The notes: generated from the sequence alone by a model not told the origin. 64,000 nt of DNA from Halomarina litorea (GCF_024227715.1 NZ_CP100449.1:248001-312000), one strand, 5' to 3'; counted from the stretch's first letter, positions 41,656-51,018 are shown. Numbers and translations: made by a program.

Positions 41656-42491
41656 CGGACGGCGTCTCGAGGGTCCGCTCGTTCCTCGTCACCCTGGCCG
41701 ACTGGGGACGGCGCGACCTGTACATGGGTGGGGCCGCACGGACGGTCGCCCAGTCGCTCGGCGTCGAGGACCACCTCGGTGTGGCCTACTGGCGGGCGCT
41801 CTCCGCTACCGCCGGCTCTACCCGGACTGTCCGGGTCGGCGGCGCGTCTGCCCGGTTCCACGTCGGGTCGCCCGCCGAACTACAGGCCTGTCTCCAGACC
41901 GCCGCCCGAGAACACCAGGTGCTCGCGGACCTGCTCCCGCGCTTGCGCCCGGACGACGTCGTCTGGGACGTGGGCGCGAACGTCGGTCTCTACACCTGTC
42001 TCGCGGCCGACCGCCTCGTCGAGGGCGAAGGGGGCGTCGTCGCCGTCGAACCCCACCCACTGAACGCCGACCGGGTCGGGGAGAACCTCGCACGCAACGA
42101 CTTCGACGGGCACGTCGTCGAGTGTGCGCTGAGCGACGCCAGGGGGGAGGCGCCGTTCGCCTACGACGCCCACGTCGGGGCGCAGGGCGGGAGACTCGAT
42201 GTCGGGCGAGGGGGAACTCGCCGCCTGACAGTTCGAACCGAACGCGGCGACGACCTCGTCTCGGACGGCGGGGTCCCCGCACCGACCGTCCTGAAGGTGG
42301 ACGTGGAGGGTGCGGAGGAGGCCGTCCTCGCGGGCCTCGAACGGACGCTCGACCGGCCGACCTGTCGGCTGGTGTACTGCGAACTCCACTACGGGGACGA
42401 CACCGTCGTCCACACGCTCGCCGACCACGGGTTCACGGTCGAAACGATTCACCACGACACCACCAACCAGTATGTCAGAGCCACGCGATAG
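41652..42491 (+). CDS. FkbM family methyltransferase
   Basis: A 279-residue SAM-dependent methyltransferase. Motif I is VWDVGANVGLYT, the acidic strand-2 end is VAVEPHPLNADR, and the FkbM-type LKVDVEGAEEAVLAG is the third hallmark. The N-terminal 90 residues (FLVTLADWGRRDLYMGG) are a helical extension. It probably methylates a hydroxyl of a glycan sugar. It is coupled to the preceding GT4 by GTGA, and its last 20 bases overlap the start of the next GT4. Confidence 0.9.
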   Translation: MTDGVSRVRSFLVTLADWGRRDLYMGGAARTVAQSLGVEDHLGVAYWRALSATAGSTRTVRVGGASARFHVGSPAELQACLQTAAREHQVLADLLPRLRPDDVVWDVGANVGLYTCLAADRLVEGEGGVVAVEPHPLNADRVGENLARNDFDGHVVECALSDARGEAPFAYDAHVGAQGGRLDVGRGGTRRLTVRTERGDDLVSDGGVPAPTVLKVDVEGAEEAVLAGLERTLDRPTCRLVYCELHYGDDTVVHTLADHGFTVETIHHDTTNQYVRATR

Positions 42492-43680
42492 TCCCGATTC
42501 GGCGGCGCGCCCGCCGCGCGACGAACACGTCTGTATCGCCCACGCGGGGGACGTCACCGACCCGAGCGGGGGGACCGACCGCGTCACCGCACTCGCGGGC
42601 GGCCTCAGCGACCGGGGGGCGTCCGTGACGCTCGTCGTCCCGGAGGTCGACGGGTCGCTCCCGGACGGCCTCGACGGTGTCACCGTCCGCGAGTCGGGCG
42701 ACCGGGGGAACACGCTCGCGACGACGGCGGCGCTAGCGCGGACGGCGGACGCCCTCGCGACCGAACGGGGTGCCCGACTCCAGTTCGAACACTCGATTCT
42801 CGCCGGAATCGGCGCGCTGGTCGGCTGTTCGGACTACGTCCTCGACATGCACGATCTGGCGTACTCACGGTACGACCACGTCGGCGGCCTCGTCGCGCCC
42901 GTGGCGCGACCGCTCGTGCGCCTGCTCGAACGGGTCGCCGTCACCCGCGCGGGGCACGTCGTCGTCGTCTCCGACTCGATGCGCGAGGTGGTCGAGGACT
43001 GGGGGGTCGACCCCGGGTCGCTCTCGGTCGTCCCGAACGGCTACCGGCCGGACGCGGTGGCGTCGATGCCGGGCCGCGAGCGAGTCCCCGGTCGCGTCTC
43101 CTTCCTCGGGACGCTCCACCCGAAGGTGGACGTGGACGCCCTCGTCGCCGTCGCCCGTCTCCCGTCGGTCAGCGAACTCTGCGTCATCGGCGACGGCAAC
43201 CACCGCGAGCGACTGGAGCGACTCGCGGCCCGGGCCGACCTCGACGCACTGCGGGTCACGGGGCGACTCCCGGACGAGGAGGCGTTCGACCTCGTCGCCC
43301 GCTCGGAGGTCGTCGTCAACCCACAGCACCCCTCGCTGCTCCAGCGCGCCTCCTCGCCGGTGAAACTCTACTACTACGCCGCGCTCGGGACGCCCGTCGT
43401 GGCCACGGCGGGACCTGCCCCGGCGCGGGAACTCGCCGAGGCGGGGGCGGCGGTCCTCGTCGACGGGGACGGAGACGGGGACTTCGCCGGGGCGGTGGCC
43501 GACCTTCTCGGGGACGCCGAGCGCCGCCGGGAGATGGCCGCGAACGCGCGGCAGGCGGCCGCGGACTGGACGTGGTCCCGGCGGGTGACAGCGTTCGCGG
43601 AGACGTACGCGGCGCTCGACGCGCCCGACAGGTTAATGTCAACTGACGCGGACCTCCTGACAGAGCGTGATTCGACGTGA
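42472..43680 (+). CDS. GT4-like glycosyltransferase
   Basis: A 402-residue GT-B protein starting at ATG 42472, twenty bases inside the methyltransferase gene. HVCIAHAGDVTDPSGGTDRV, LDMHDLAYSRYDHVGG, VVPNGYRPDAVAS, VSFLGTLHPKVDVDALVAV and SSPVKLYYYAALGTPVVAT give the fold. The E-x7-E motif is not clear, as in several GT4 subgroups. Its stop overlaps the GTG of the large membrane protein. Substrates are unknown. Confidence 0.85.
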   Translation: MSEPRDSPDSAARPPRDEHVCIAHAGDVTDPSGGTDRVTALAGGLSDRGASVTLVVPEVDGSLPDGLDGVTVRESGDRGNTLATTAALARTADALATERGARLQFEHSILAGIGALVGCSDYVLDMHDLAYSRYDHVGGLVAPVARPLVRLLERVAVTRAGHVVVVSDSMREVVEDWGVDPGSLSVVPNGYRPDAVASMPGRERVPGRVSFLGTLHPKVDVDALVAVARLPSVSELCVIGDGNHRERLERLAARADLDALRVTGRLPDEEAFDLVARSEVVVNPQHPSLLQRASSPVKLYYYAALGTPVVATAGPAPARELAEAGAAVLVDGDGDGDFAGAVADLLGDAERRREMAANARQAAADWTWSRRVTAFAETYAALDAPDRLMSTDADLLTERDST

Positions 43681-45932
43681 CTAATCCTCAGTTCCAGATA
43701 CGGCTCCGCCGGCGCGACTTCGTCGCCGTGGCGTTCGCCCTGCAGGCGCTCGTCCTGCTGGTCGTCGGCCTCGGTGCCCTCGGCGTCTCGGTGCCGCTGT
43801 TCAGACCCCTGCTCGCCGTGGTCTACCTGACGTTCGTCCCCGGGACGCTCGTGGTGTTCCACCTCGGCGCCGACGGGCGCCGCGCCGGAACCACGGTGCT
43901 CTACGCCGTCGGGACGAGCCTCGTCGTCGCCCTGATCGTCGGGGCGCTCGTGAGCCTCCTCTACCCGCTCGTGGGCATCCCGCGGCCGCTCACGCCCGTC
44001 CCACTGGCGCTCACCTTCGCCGTCGTCGTCACCGGCCTCGGTCTGCCCTTGCTCCGCGACGAGCGGACGGCGGTTTCGGTCCCCCGCGACTGGTTCTCAC
44101 CGGTTCCGTTCACGGTGGCGTTGCTCCCCCTCGCCAGCGTCTACGGGACGGCCCTGCTGGAGTTCGCGGGGAACAACTGGCTCCTGCTGGGGGTGCTGGT
44201 CGCCGTCTCCCTGTTCCCGGTCCTCGTCGTCCTCGGTGGACTGGACGAGCGCTGGCACGCCCTCGCGATGTGGGCGGCGGCGCTCGCGCTCATCTACCAC
44301 GGCGGGGCCATCTTCGGGCCGTTCGTCGGCGGCCACCAGTCGACGATGACGACGGTCGCCGAGGGGGTCTGGACGCCGGAGATATCGCTGCTCGCCAACG
44401 GGTCGCTGTTCGCCGTCTTCGTCGTTCTCGCGGACATCACGACGGGCATCCAGTGGCTGGTCGTCAACCCGTTCCTCATGTCGTTCCTCCCGGTCATCCT
44501 CTTCACCACGACGCGTCGGTACCTCGACTCGCGAGACGCGTTCGTCGCCGCCTGCGTCTTCATGTTCGCCTTCCCGTTCTACACGCTGTACACCGGGGCG
44601 GGACGGATGGGGACCCCGGTGTTCTTCCTCGCGCTCGTCGCGCTCGCGGCGACGGACCGCGATATCCCGTCCGTCTCGGCGTCCGTGCTCGCGCTCCTGT
44701 TCGCCGTGGGCCTGACGGTGTCGCACTACGGCACGTCGTACGTCGCCATGTTCGCGTTCATCGGGGCCGCCTGCGCCCGCCTCGCGCTGGTCGTCTTCGA
44801 CCGCCTCCGCGGGGACGGGAGGATGCCCCCGGTCACGCTCCGCGGCCGCCCCGACCGGCGGACCGACGGCGGGCGGGACACCGCCACGAGTCTCCTCTCG
44901 GCGTCGTTCATCGGGTTCTTCATCGTCGCCGTCCTCTCGTGGTACGTCTACACCGCCGAGGGCAAGAAGTTCGTCTCGCTCGTCTCGCACGTCGACGCGC
45001 AGGTCCAGTCCGTCCTCTACGGCGCGGAGCTGAGCGGGAGCGCCGCCGGCGCCGTCCAGCAGGACTACGGGACGCTCTCGATCACGCTCGCGAAGAACAT
45101 CTACCTCGGCCTCGGAGCGCTGATGGGCCTCGGCCTCCTCGTGCTCGTGGTGAACCGCCTCGCCTACCGGGCGCGCCCGGTCGACGACGAGTTCCTCGCC
45201 CTCGGCGCGGGGTTCCTGTCGATGATCGCGGCGTCTGCGCTCCCCGGCGGCGACGGGTTCAACATCGCCCGCGTGATGATGATCACGTTCGTCTTCACCG
45301 TCCCGTTCGCCGTCTTCGGCGTCCACGCCGTCGCCGACGTCGTCGCCCGTGGACTGCGCCGCGTCGGCCTCGAGCGTCGCCACCTCCGGCGGGGCCTCAG
45401 GACGCTCGGGTCGACCAGCCTCGCCGCCGTCCTCTGCGTGTTCCTCCTGCTCAACGCGGGGGTGGCCGCCGAAGTCGTCACGAAGGACTACGGCCCGAGC
45501 AACAAGGCCAGCACGGAGCGTCTCCTCGACAGCGAGGACCCCGAACTCCGCCTGCGCGCGACCGAGTGCATCGAGTGCAACGTCGAGGCGCACGTCTGGC
45601 TGATGTCGAACGCGGACCACGACGTGAAGGCCTACGGCGACTACCTCGCGTGGGCGCAGGTGGACTTCTACCGTGGTCCGCTCTCCGAACGGCTCGGATA
45701 CGTCCCGTCGAACGGGTTCTACGGCTCGCTGTGGCACGCCCGGAACGGAACCGACGGACCGGCGTACCTGCTGTTCCTGCCGCACAACGTCGACACGCAG
45801 GGTCTGGCGAGCGACGGCTGGCACCCCCTGGGGGAGGTCGGCGAGATGGCGGAGAGCGCCGACCGCATCTACGCCTCCGGGAAGGCGACGGTCTACCGGA
45901 CGCGCGGGAACGCGACGGGGCCGTCGGGGTGA
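43677..45932 (+). CDS. Large polytopic membrane protein, DUF2206/GT-C-like
   Basis: A 751-residue protein with about 14-16 hydrophobic segments over the first 600 residues and a hydrophilic C-terminal part of about 150 residues (KDYGPSNKAST, HVWLMSNADHDVK). The layout and segments such as ALALIYHGGAIFGPFVGGHQ, FPFYTLYTGAGRMGTPVFF and SHYGTSYVAMFAF are like archaeal DUF2206 proteins, thought to be GT-C glycosyltransferases using lipid-linked sugars. It would act on the outer face of the membrane on the assembled glycan, with dolichyl-phosphate sugars from the GT2 at 32185 as possible donors. It ends the coupled run; 76 bases separate it from the flippase. Confidence 0.8.
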   Translation: MTNPQFQIRLRRRDFVAVAFALQALVLLVVGLGALGVSVPLFRPLLAVVYLTFVPGTLVVFHLGADGRRAGTTVLYAVGTSLVVALIVGALVSLLYPLVGIPRPLTPVPLALTFAVVVTGLGLPLLRDERTAVSVPRDWFSPVPFTVALLPLASVYGTALLEFAGNNWLLLGVLVAVSLFPVLVVLGGLDERWHALAMWAAALALIYHGGAIFGPFVGGHQSTMTTVAEGVWTPEISLLANGSLFAVFVVLADITTGIQWLVVNPFLMSFLPVILFTTTRRYLDSRDAFVAACVFMFAFPFYTLYTGAGRMGTPVFFLALVALAATDRDIPSVSASVLALLFAVGLTVSHYGTSYVAMFAFIGAACARLALVVFDRLRGDGRMPPVTLRGRPDRRTDGGRDTATSLLSASFIGFFIVAVLSWYVYTAEGKKFVSLVSHVDAQVQSVLYGAELSGSAAGAVQQDYGTLSITLAKNIYLGLGALMGLGLLVLVVNRLAYRARPVDDEFLALGAGFLSMIAASALPGGDGFNIARVMMITFVFTVPFAVFGVHAVADVVARGLRRVGLERRHLRRGLRTLGSTSLAAVLCVFLLLNAGVAAEVVTKDYGPSNKASTERLLDSEDPELRLRATECIECNVEAHVWLMSNADHDVKAYGDYLAWAQVDFYRGPLSERLGYVPSNGFYGSLWHARNGTDGPAYLLFLPHNVDTQGLASDGWHPLGEVGEMAESADRIYASGKATVYRTRGNATGPSG

Positions 45933-46008
45933 CGCGCCCGCCGGTGACGGACACGCGCTTCGGGGGGTGGCTACACGTCGGCGCGGCGGCCAGTGGACCC
46001 ACTGACAG

Positions 46009-47601
46009 ATGAGCGATTCGAGGCAGTCGGTGACGACGGACGACGGTGCCGAGGCGACCGTCGAGGCCGACGATGACGACGCCAGGACGCTCTCGGACGC
46101 GCTGAGCACCGTCTTCTCGGGCGGCGCGCTCGCCTTCGGCGGGAAGGTCGTCGGCATCGGCCTCGGGTTCCTCACACAGTTGCTGATGGCGCGTCTGCTC
46201 CCGGCGGCCGGGTACGGGAGCGTCGTCCTCGCACTCTCCGTCGCGGGCATCGCGGGGATGCTCGCCACCGCCGGCGTCGGCGAGGGTGTCGTCCGGAAGC
46301 TTCCGGCGAACGAGGGCGACCCTGCCCGCTCGCGGGGGGTCGTGCGCGCCGCCTACCGCCTCGTCGCCGTCTTCGGCGTCCTGACGGGGGCGGCGGTGTT
46401 CCTCGCCGCGCCGTGGATCTCGGTGGCGGTGTTCGCCAACCCCGAACTCGGCTCGCTGTTGCGAATCGCCGCCGTCGGCGTCCCCTTCGGCGCGGTGAGT
46501 GCAGTCGCCATCGCGCTGGCGAGGGGCGCCCACAGCGCGAAGCCCCACACCTACGTCAACGAACTGGTCCGGCCCTCGCTCCGGTTCGTGCTCATCGGCG
46601 TGCTCATCGCCGCGGGCCTCGGGGCGGTCGGGACCACCATCGGGCACACCGCGGCCATCGCCGCCGGCGGCGTCGTCGCCGTCGTCCTCGCCCGGCGGAC
46701 GCTCCCGTCGTGGGACGCCGCCCCCGTCCCGATGGAGCGGACCCTCCTGCTGTTCTCGCTCCCGCTGGTCGTCTCACAGGGGATGAGCTTCCTCCTCGTC
46801 AACGCGGACACGCTGATGGTGGGGTACTTCCTCGTGCCTGACGCGGTCGGCACGTACAACGTCACCTTTCAGCTGCGAAACCTCGTGCAGGTGGCGCTCT
46901 CCGGGGTGAGCTTCCTCCTGCCGTCGATGCTCGCCAGCCTCCACGTCGCGGGCCGGATGGGGGAACTGCGCCGCGTCTATCAGGTCGTCACGAAGTGGAT
47001 TCTCTTCCTCACGCTCCCGGTCTTCCTCGGGCTGTTCGCGTTCCCCGACCTCGTCATCACGGGGCTGTTCGGGGGGAAGTACGCCGAGGGCGCGCCGGTC
47101 CTCCGGGTGCTCCTCGTCGGCGCGCTCGTCACCGTCGGCCTCGGGCTGAACGGAGGCGCGCTGGTCGGCCTCGACCGCAACCGCGTCGTCATGTACACCA
47201 CGTCCATCGGGGCGGTCCTCAACATCGTCCTGAACGCTCTCCTCATCCCCGAGTACGGGCTCGTCGGGGCCGCCGTCGCCTCCTCCATCGCGGCCATCGC
47301 CTTCGACGGAATCAACGTCGCCGTCCTCTACCGGTCGTTCGGCGTCGTCCCGCTGACGGTGAGCGAACTCCGGCCGGTGGCCCTGGCGCTCGTCCTCGCC
47401 GTCCCCTGGTACCTCGCGGTCACCGTCGCCGGCGCGCCCCTCGTCGCGATGGCCGCCTGCTGGTTGGTCACCTACCCGTTGCTCGTCGCGCGCTTCGGCA
47501 TCAGCGAGGAGGACTTCGACATGCTCGACCGGGTGGAGGCGTCCGTCGGGCGGGACCTCGGTCCTCTGCGCCGGTTCCTCCGGACGGTCGGCGGGACGTG
47601 A
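46009..47601 (+). CDS. Lipid-linked oligosaccharide flippase (Wzx/MATE-like)
   Basis: A 530-residue polysaccharide-biosynthesis transporter with 12-14 hydrophobic segments after an acidic N-terminus of about 35 residues. LSTVFSGGALAFGGKVVGIGL, LPAAGYGSVVLALSVAGI, LVNADTLMVGYFL and LNGGALVGLDRNRVVMYTT are characteristic of the RfbX/Wzx group. It should move the lipid-linked glycan made by the glycosyltransferases across the membrane. It is the last plus-strand gene of the first glycan operon and converges with the third AP-superfamily gene with a 21-base gap. Confidence 0.92.
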   Translation: MSDSRQSVTTDDGAEATVEADDDDARTLSDALSTVFSGGALAFGGKVVGIGLGFLTQLLMARLLPAAGYGSVVLALSVAGIAGMLATAGVGEGVVRKLPANEGDPARSRGVVRAAYRLVAVFGVLTGAAVFLAAPWISVAVFANPELGSLLRIAAVGVPFGAVSAVAIALARGAHSAKPHTYVNELVRPSLRFVLIGVLIAAGLGAVGTTIGHTAAIAAGGVVAVVLARRTLPSWDAAPVPMERTLLLFSLPLVVSQGMSFLLVNADTLMVGYFLVPDAVGTYNVTFQLRNLVQVALSGVSFLLPSMLASLHVAGRMGELRRVYQVVTKWILFLTLPVFLGLFAFPDLVITGLFGGKYAEGAPVLRVLLVGALVTVGLGLNGGALVGLDRNRVVMYTTSIGAVLNIVLNALLIPEYGLVGAAVASSIAAIAFDGINVAVLYRSFGVVPLTVSELRPVALALVLAVPWYLAVTVAGAPLVAMAACWLVTYPLLVARFGISEEDFDMLDRVEASVGRDLGPLRRFLRTVGGT

Positions 47602-47622
47602 GCGGTATCGTCGAAACAGCCG

Positions 47623-49014
47623 TTAGAGGTAGCCCAGTTCCTGCAGGTGGCCGCGGACGTGCGAACTCAGCTCCTCGGAGCCGGGAACGCCGTCCACGTC
47701 GGGGAACGTCCCGAGCGTGGCGTCGATGTGTCCCCTGAGGTCGCTCGCCACCGCCTCGTCGTCCACCGCTACCTCCTCGAAGTCGCCGCCGCCGACCCCG
47801 TACAGCGTCTCCTCGCCGTGTTTGTCCACGACGAGTTTGTGGGTCTTCGTCCGCGCCGCCTGGAAGCGACTGTCGAAGCGGGGGAACTGGCGGGCGTACT
47901 GCTCGCCGAGCCGTCTCCGCCACGGGAGGTAACAGCCCTCGTACTCCGAGAACACCACCTCGGGTTCGGGGTCGGAGACGAGGCTCCGACCCTGCGTCTC
48001 GACGCCCATCGAGGTGCCGGCCACGTCGGCGAACGTCGGGGCGAGGTCGGCCAGCGAGACGAGTTCGTCGGAGACGCGCTCTTCGGTCTGGTCGGGCCAC
48101 TTGACGAGCAGGGGGACGTTGACGAGAATCTCCGACAGCGAGAAGTTGTGGCCGAGCAGGCCGTGTTCCCCGAGGTGTTCGCCGTGGTCGCTCGTCACGA
48201 CGACGAGCGTGTCCTCGAAGATGTCATCGCGTTTCAACTGGTCGAACAGCCCCGCGAGCAGGTCGTCCATGTAGCGGAGTTCGGCGTCGTACCAGTGGCC
48301 GACGAGGTCCCAGTCGGCCTCGCCGACGTCGAGGTCACCGACCATGTAGCGCTCGCCGCCGTCGCCCGAGGCGACCGAGTGGGCCGTCTCCTCGTCCACC
48401 TCGTCCCACCGGGTGAACTGTTCCTCGTACGGCTCGCGGTAGCGCGGCGGCGGCGTGTAGGGGTTGTGCGCCGACCGGAGGTTGAGAAAGCAGAAGAACG
48501 GGTCGTCGGCCCGCCCGAGTTCCGAGCGCGCCTTCGCCGTCTGGAAGTACGACACGTCGTCGTCGGTGAGGAAGTACCGCGCGAGGAAGCGGGCGTACTC
48601 GGGGGTCGCCTCGAACATGTGCCCGCCTGCCCACTTCGGGCGGGGGAGGCTCGGCAGGTCGTGGTAGGTGTCGAACCCCCGCGAGTAGCCGTGCTCGACG
48701 CCGGTGAAGAAGGAGTTGCTGAACCCCATCGTCGTGTAGCCCGCCGCCCGGAGGCGGTCGGCGACGACGGGCAGTCCCTCGTCGAGCTGTGGCTGGCTCC
48801 CGAACACCCGGTGGCGCGTCGGGTACTGGCCGGTGAACATCGAGGCGTGCGAGGGGGCGGTCCACGGCGCGGCCGCCACCGCCTGCTCGTAGCGCGTCGC
48901 CCGGTCGGCGAACGCGTCGAGCGTCGGGGTCGTCTCCCGGTCGTGGCCGTAACAGGAGAGTCGGTCCCGACGGACGGTATCGAGCACTATCAGGAGGAGG
49001 TTCGGACGGTCCAT
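47623..49014 (-). CDS. Sulfatase-like alkaline-phosphatase-superfamily protein, third copy
   Basis: A 463-residue protein without a signal peptide, starting MDRPNLLLIVLDTVRRDRLS. It is closer to the classical sulfatase pattern than the other two (APWTAPSHASMFTG), yet T52 again occupies the Cys/Ser position. The metal block VVTSDHGEHLGEHGLLGH is present, and the protein ends HLQELGYL. It should be a phospho- or sulfo-ester enzyme of the glycan pathway, more likely phospho-type by its Thr. It diverges from the second glycan operon. A TATA box (TTTATGTG, 49040-49047 on the minus strand) lies about 30 bases upstream. Confidence 0.85.
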   Translation of the reverse strand: MDRPNLLLIVLDTVRRDRLSCYGHDRETTPTLDAFADRATRYEQAVAAAPWTAPSHASMFTGQYPTRHRVFGSQPQLDEGLPVVADRLRAAGYTTMGFSNSFFTGVEHGYSRGFDTYHDLPSLPRPKWAGGHMFEATPEYARFLARYFLTDDDVSYFQTAKARSELGRADDPFFCFLNLRSAHNPYTPPPRYREPYEEQFTRWDEVDEETAHSVASGDGGERYMVGDLDVGEADWDLVGHWYDAELRYMDDLLAGLFDQLKRDDIFEDTLVVVTSDHGEHLGEHGLLGHNFSLSEILVNVPLLVKWPDQTEERVSDELVSLADLAPTFADVAGTSMGVETQGRSLVSDPEPEVVFSEYEGCYLPWRRRLGEQYARQFPRFDSRFQAARTKTHKLVVDKHGEETLYGVGGGDFEEVAVDDEAVASDLRGHIDATLGTFPDVDGVPGSEELSSHVRGHLQELGYL

Positions 49015-49039
49015 GCGTGTCCATCTCTGGTCAGCTAAC

Positions 49040-49047
49040 GCACATAA
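49040..49047 (-). promoter_or_regulatory. TATA box of the third AP-superfamily gene
   Basis: TTTATGTG on the minus strand is centred about 30 bases before the ATG at 49014. It abuts an inverted repeat at 49048-49073. Confidence 0.5.
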
Positions 49048-49073
49048 ACACTCCGTCACGTTTCCGGGAGTGT
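49048..49073. repeat. 7-bp inverted repeat next to a TATA box
   Basis: ACACTCC and GGAGTGT flank 12 bases, directly upstream of the minus-strand TATA box and about 50 bases before the plus-strand GT2 gene. The position suits an operator for both divergent operons. Confidence 0.5.
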
Positions 49074-49124
49074 CCGGTCGTCCTACCAAAACGGTAATCC
49101 CCCGGGAGACGGATTCGAGAGACG

Positions 49125-49961
49125 ATGGCGACGACAGACATCACGCTAGCGATCCCCTGTTACAACGCCGTGGACTCCATCGGTCGGGTGTTCGACGCCG
49201 TCGACGACCTGACGGTGCGCCCCGACGCGGTGCTCTGTGTCGACGGCGAGAGCGACGACGGGACGCGGGAGGTGGTCCGCGACCACCCGACCGCACGCCT
49301 CGTCCGGCAGGAGGACCACGGCGGGACGGGCGTCGCGGACGCGCGGAACGTCGCCCTCTCGCTCACCGAGACGTCGCTCGTCGGCTTCCTCGACGCGGAC
49401 GCCGCCCCGCACCCGGAGTGGCTTGAGACCCTCACCCGGGTCCTCGACGAGAAGGACGTCGCCGCCGCGGGCGGCCTGCCGGTCGAGGTGGTCACGACGC
49501 GCGCCGACCGCTGGCGCAAGTGGCACCTCGGCCTGAACTTCGGCGACCACCGGGGGTACGTCCACGGCATCGCCGGGAACAACGGCCTCTTCCGGACCGC
49601 CGCGCTCCGCGACGTCGGCGGCTGGCGGACCGATGTGGGCGCGAGCGAGGACCTCGAACTCTGCGAACGCCTCGTCGCCGCGGACTACGACATCTACTAC
49701 ACGAGCGACGCCGTCGTAGACCACATCCGGACGGACACGCCCGAGAGCGTCCTCGACACGGTCTGGAACTACCACTTCACGGGCGGGGACGAACCCACCT
49801 CCGCCGCCAGTCTCCTGCCGCGGTTCCTCCTCCACGGCGGCAAGTGCGCGAAGTACGTCCTCTGGGACGTCGAGAACCGCAACTGGGGCATCATCCCCGT
49901 GACGCTCCGCCTCCCGCTGGTCCACGCCCGCCGCGACATCAGACACCTGCGGGGGAAGTGA
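49125..49961 (+). CDS. GT2 family glycosyltransferase
   Basis: A 278-residue GT-A glycosyltransferase. ITLAIPCYNAVDSIGRVFDAV, CVDGESDDGT, the DxD-like LDADAAPHPEW and the ASEDLELCERL (ED-x-LC type) motif are all in order. It has one weak hydrophobic stretch near the end (GIIPVTLRLPLV) and may be membrane-associated. It opens the second plus-strand glycan operon; the next gene starts one base after its stop. Confidence 0.9.
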   Translation: MATTDITLAIPCYNAVDSIGRVFDAVDDLTVRPDAVLCVDGESDDGTREVVRDHPTARLVRQEDHGGTGVADARNVALSLTETSLVGFLDADAAPHPEWLETLTRVLDEKDVAAAGGLPVEVVTTRADRWRKWHLGLNFGDHRGYVHGIAGNNGLFRTAALRDVGGWRTDVGASEDLELCERLVAADYDIYYTSDAVVDHIRTDTPESVLDTVWNYHFTGGDEPTSAASLLPRFLLHGGKCAKYVLWDVENRNWGIIPVTLRLPLVHARRDIRHLRGK

Positions 49962-49962
49962 G

Positions 49963-51018
49963 ATGGGGGACGGAGCGACCCCGGACGGTTCCTCGGACGG
50001 ACCGCACGCGGTCGGCGTCGTCGGCGCCGGGAAGATCGCCTCGTCGTGTCACCTCCCCGTCCTCGCCAACACCGAGGGGGTGGAGGTGGCGTACGTCGCC
50101 GACGTGGACGGGACGCGGGCGGGCCGACTCGCGCGCAGTTACGACGCGCGGAGCGTCACCATCGACCCGGACGCCGGGTCCGTCTCCCTGCCCGCCTGCG
50201 ACGCCGTCGTGCTGGCCGTCCCTCTGGAGGTGCGCCGCCCGTACCTCGAGGCGTTCGGCGGACGCTCGATTCCCGTCTTCGCGGAGAAGCCCTTCGCGCC
50301 CGACCCGGCGACTCACGAGGCGTTCGAGGGCCTGTGCGACCGCATCGCCTGTAACTACCTCCGGCTCTGTTTCGGGTCGACCCGCCAGTTGCGGGCGCTC
50401 GTCGACCGCGCGCCGTTCGGCCGCCTCGAACGCGTCCACTACGCCGAGGGCGGCGTCGCGGGCCCGACGGGGCGTTCGCGCGCCGCCACCGAACGCGGCG
50501 GCGGGATGCTGGTCGAGGTGGGCTGTCACGGGCTGAGCCAACTCGTCTACGTCCTCCACGACTGGGCGCTCTCGGTCGAGGCGGCGTCCGTCGCGTGGCA
50601 AGAGGGCTTCGACGTGGACATCGACGCGCGCCTCGTCGCCGCCCGGGGCGGGCGGGAGGTGGCGGTGAACTTCGAGATGAGCCGGGTCCGTCCGATGGAG
50701 ACGCGCCTCGAACTCCAGTTCGAGCATGCGACGGTCTCGGTGGACCCGGAGGCCCCCGACGGGACGGTGTCGCTCGCCGGGGACGAGGGCGCTGCCCTCT
50801 CGTTCGCGCCCAGCGAGCGGTGGGCGGGGACGTTCGCGCAGGCGGCGTACCTCCGCTGGCAGGAGTTCCTCGCGCTCGTCGAGGGAGGCCCGGACGCGGT
50901 GGAGACGCCCACCACGCTCCCTGAGGTGACGGCGCTGGTGACGGCCATCCACGAGGCGGCGGGGTCGCCGCGCGACCGCGTCGCGCCGCGGGCGACCGAC
51001 GGGGGTGCGCCGCGATGA
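49963..51018 (+). CDS. Gfo/Idh/MocA family oxidoreductase
   Basis: A 351-residue NAD(P)-dependent oxidoreductase: Rossmann motif GVVGAGKIASSCHLP, then AEKPFAPDP with the conserved EKP lysine, and GGGMLVEVGCHGLSQLVY in the substrate domain. Such enzymes oxidise or reduce sugar hydroxyls, often on nucleotide sugars to make keto- or amino-sugar precursors. The stop overlaps the start of the next gene as ATGA. It probably helps build an unusual sugar with the two epimerase-fold proteins that follow. Confidence 0.9.
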   Translation: MGDGATPDGSSDGPHAVGVVGAGKIASSCHLPVLANTEGVEVAYVADVDGTRAGRLARSYDARSVTIDPDAGSVSLPACDAVVLAVPLEVRRPYLEAFGGRSIPVFAEKPFAPDPATHEAFEGLCDRIACNYLRLCFGSTRQLRALVDRAPFGRLERVHYAEGGVAGPTGRSRAATERGGGMLVEVGCHGLSQLVYVLHDWALSVEAASVAWQEGFDVDIDARLVAARGGREVAVNFEMSRVRPMETRLELQFEHATVSVDPEAPDGTVSLAGDEGAALSFAPSERWAGTFAQAAYLRWQEFLALVEGGPDAVETPTTLPEVTALVTAIHEAAGSPRDRVAPRATDGGAPR

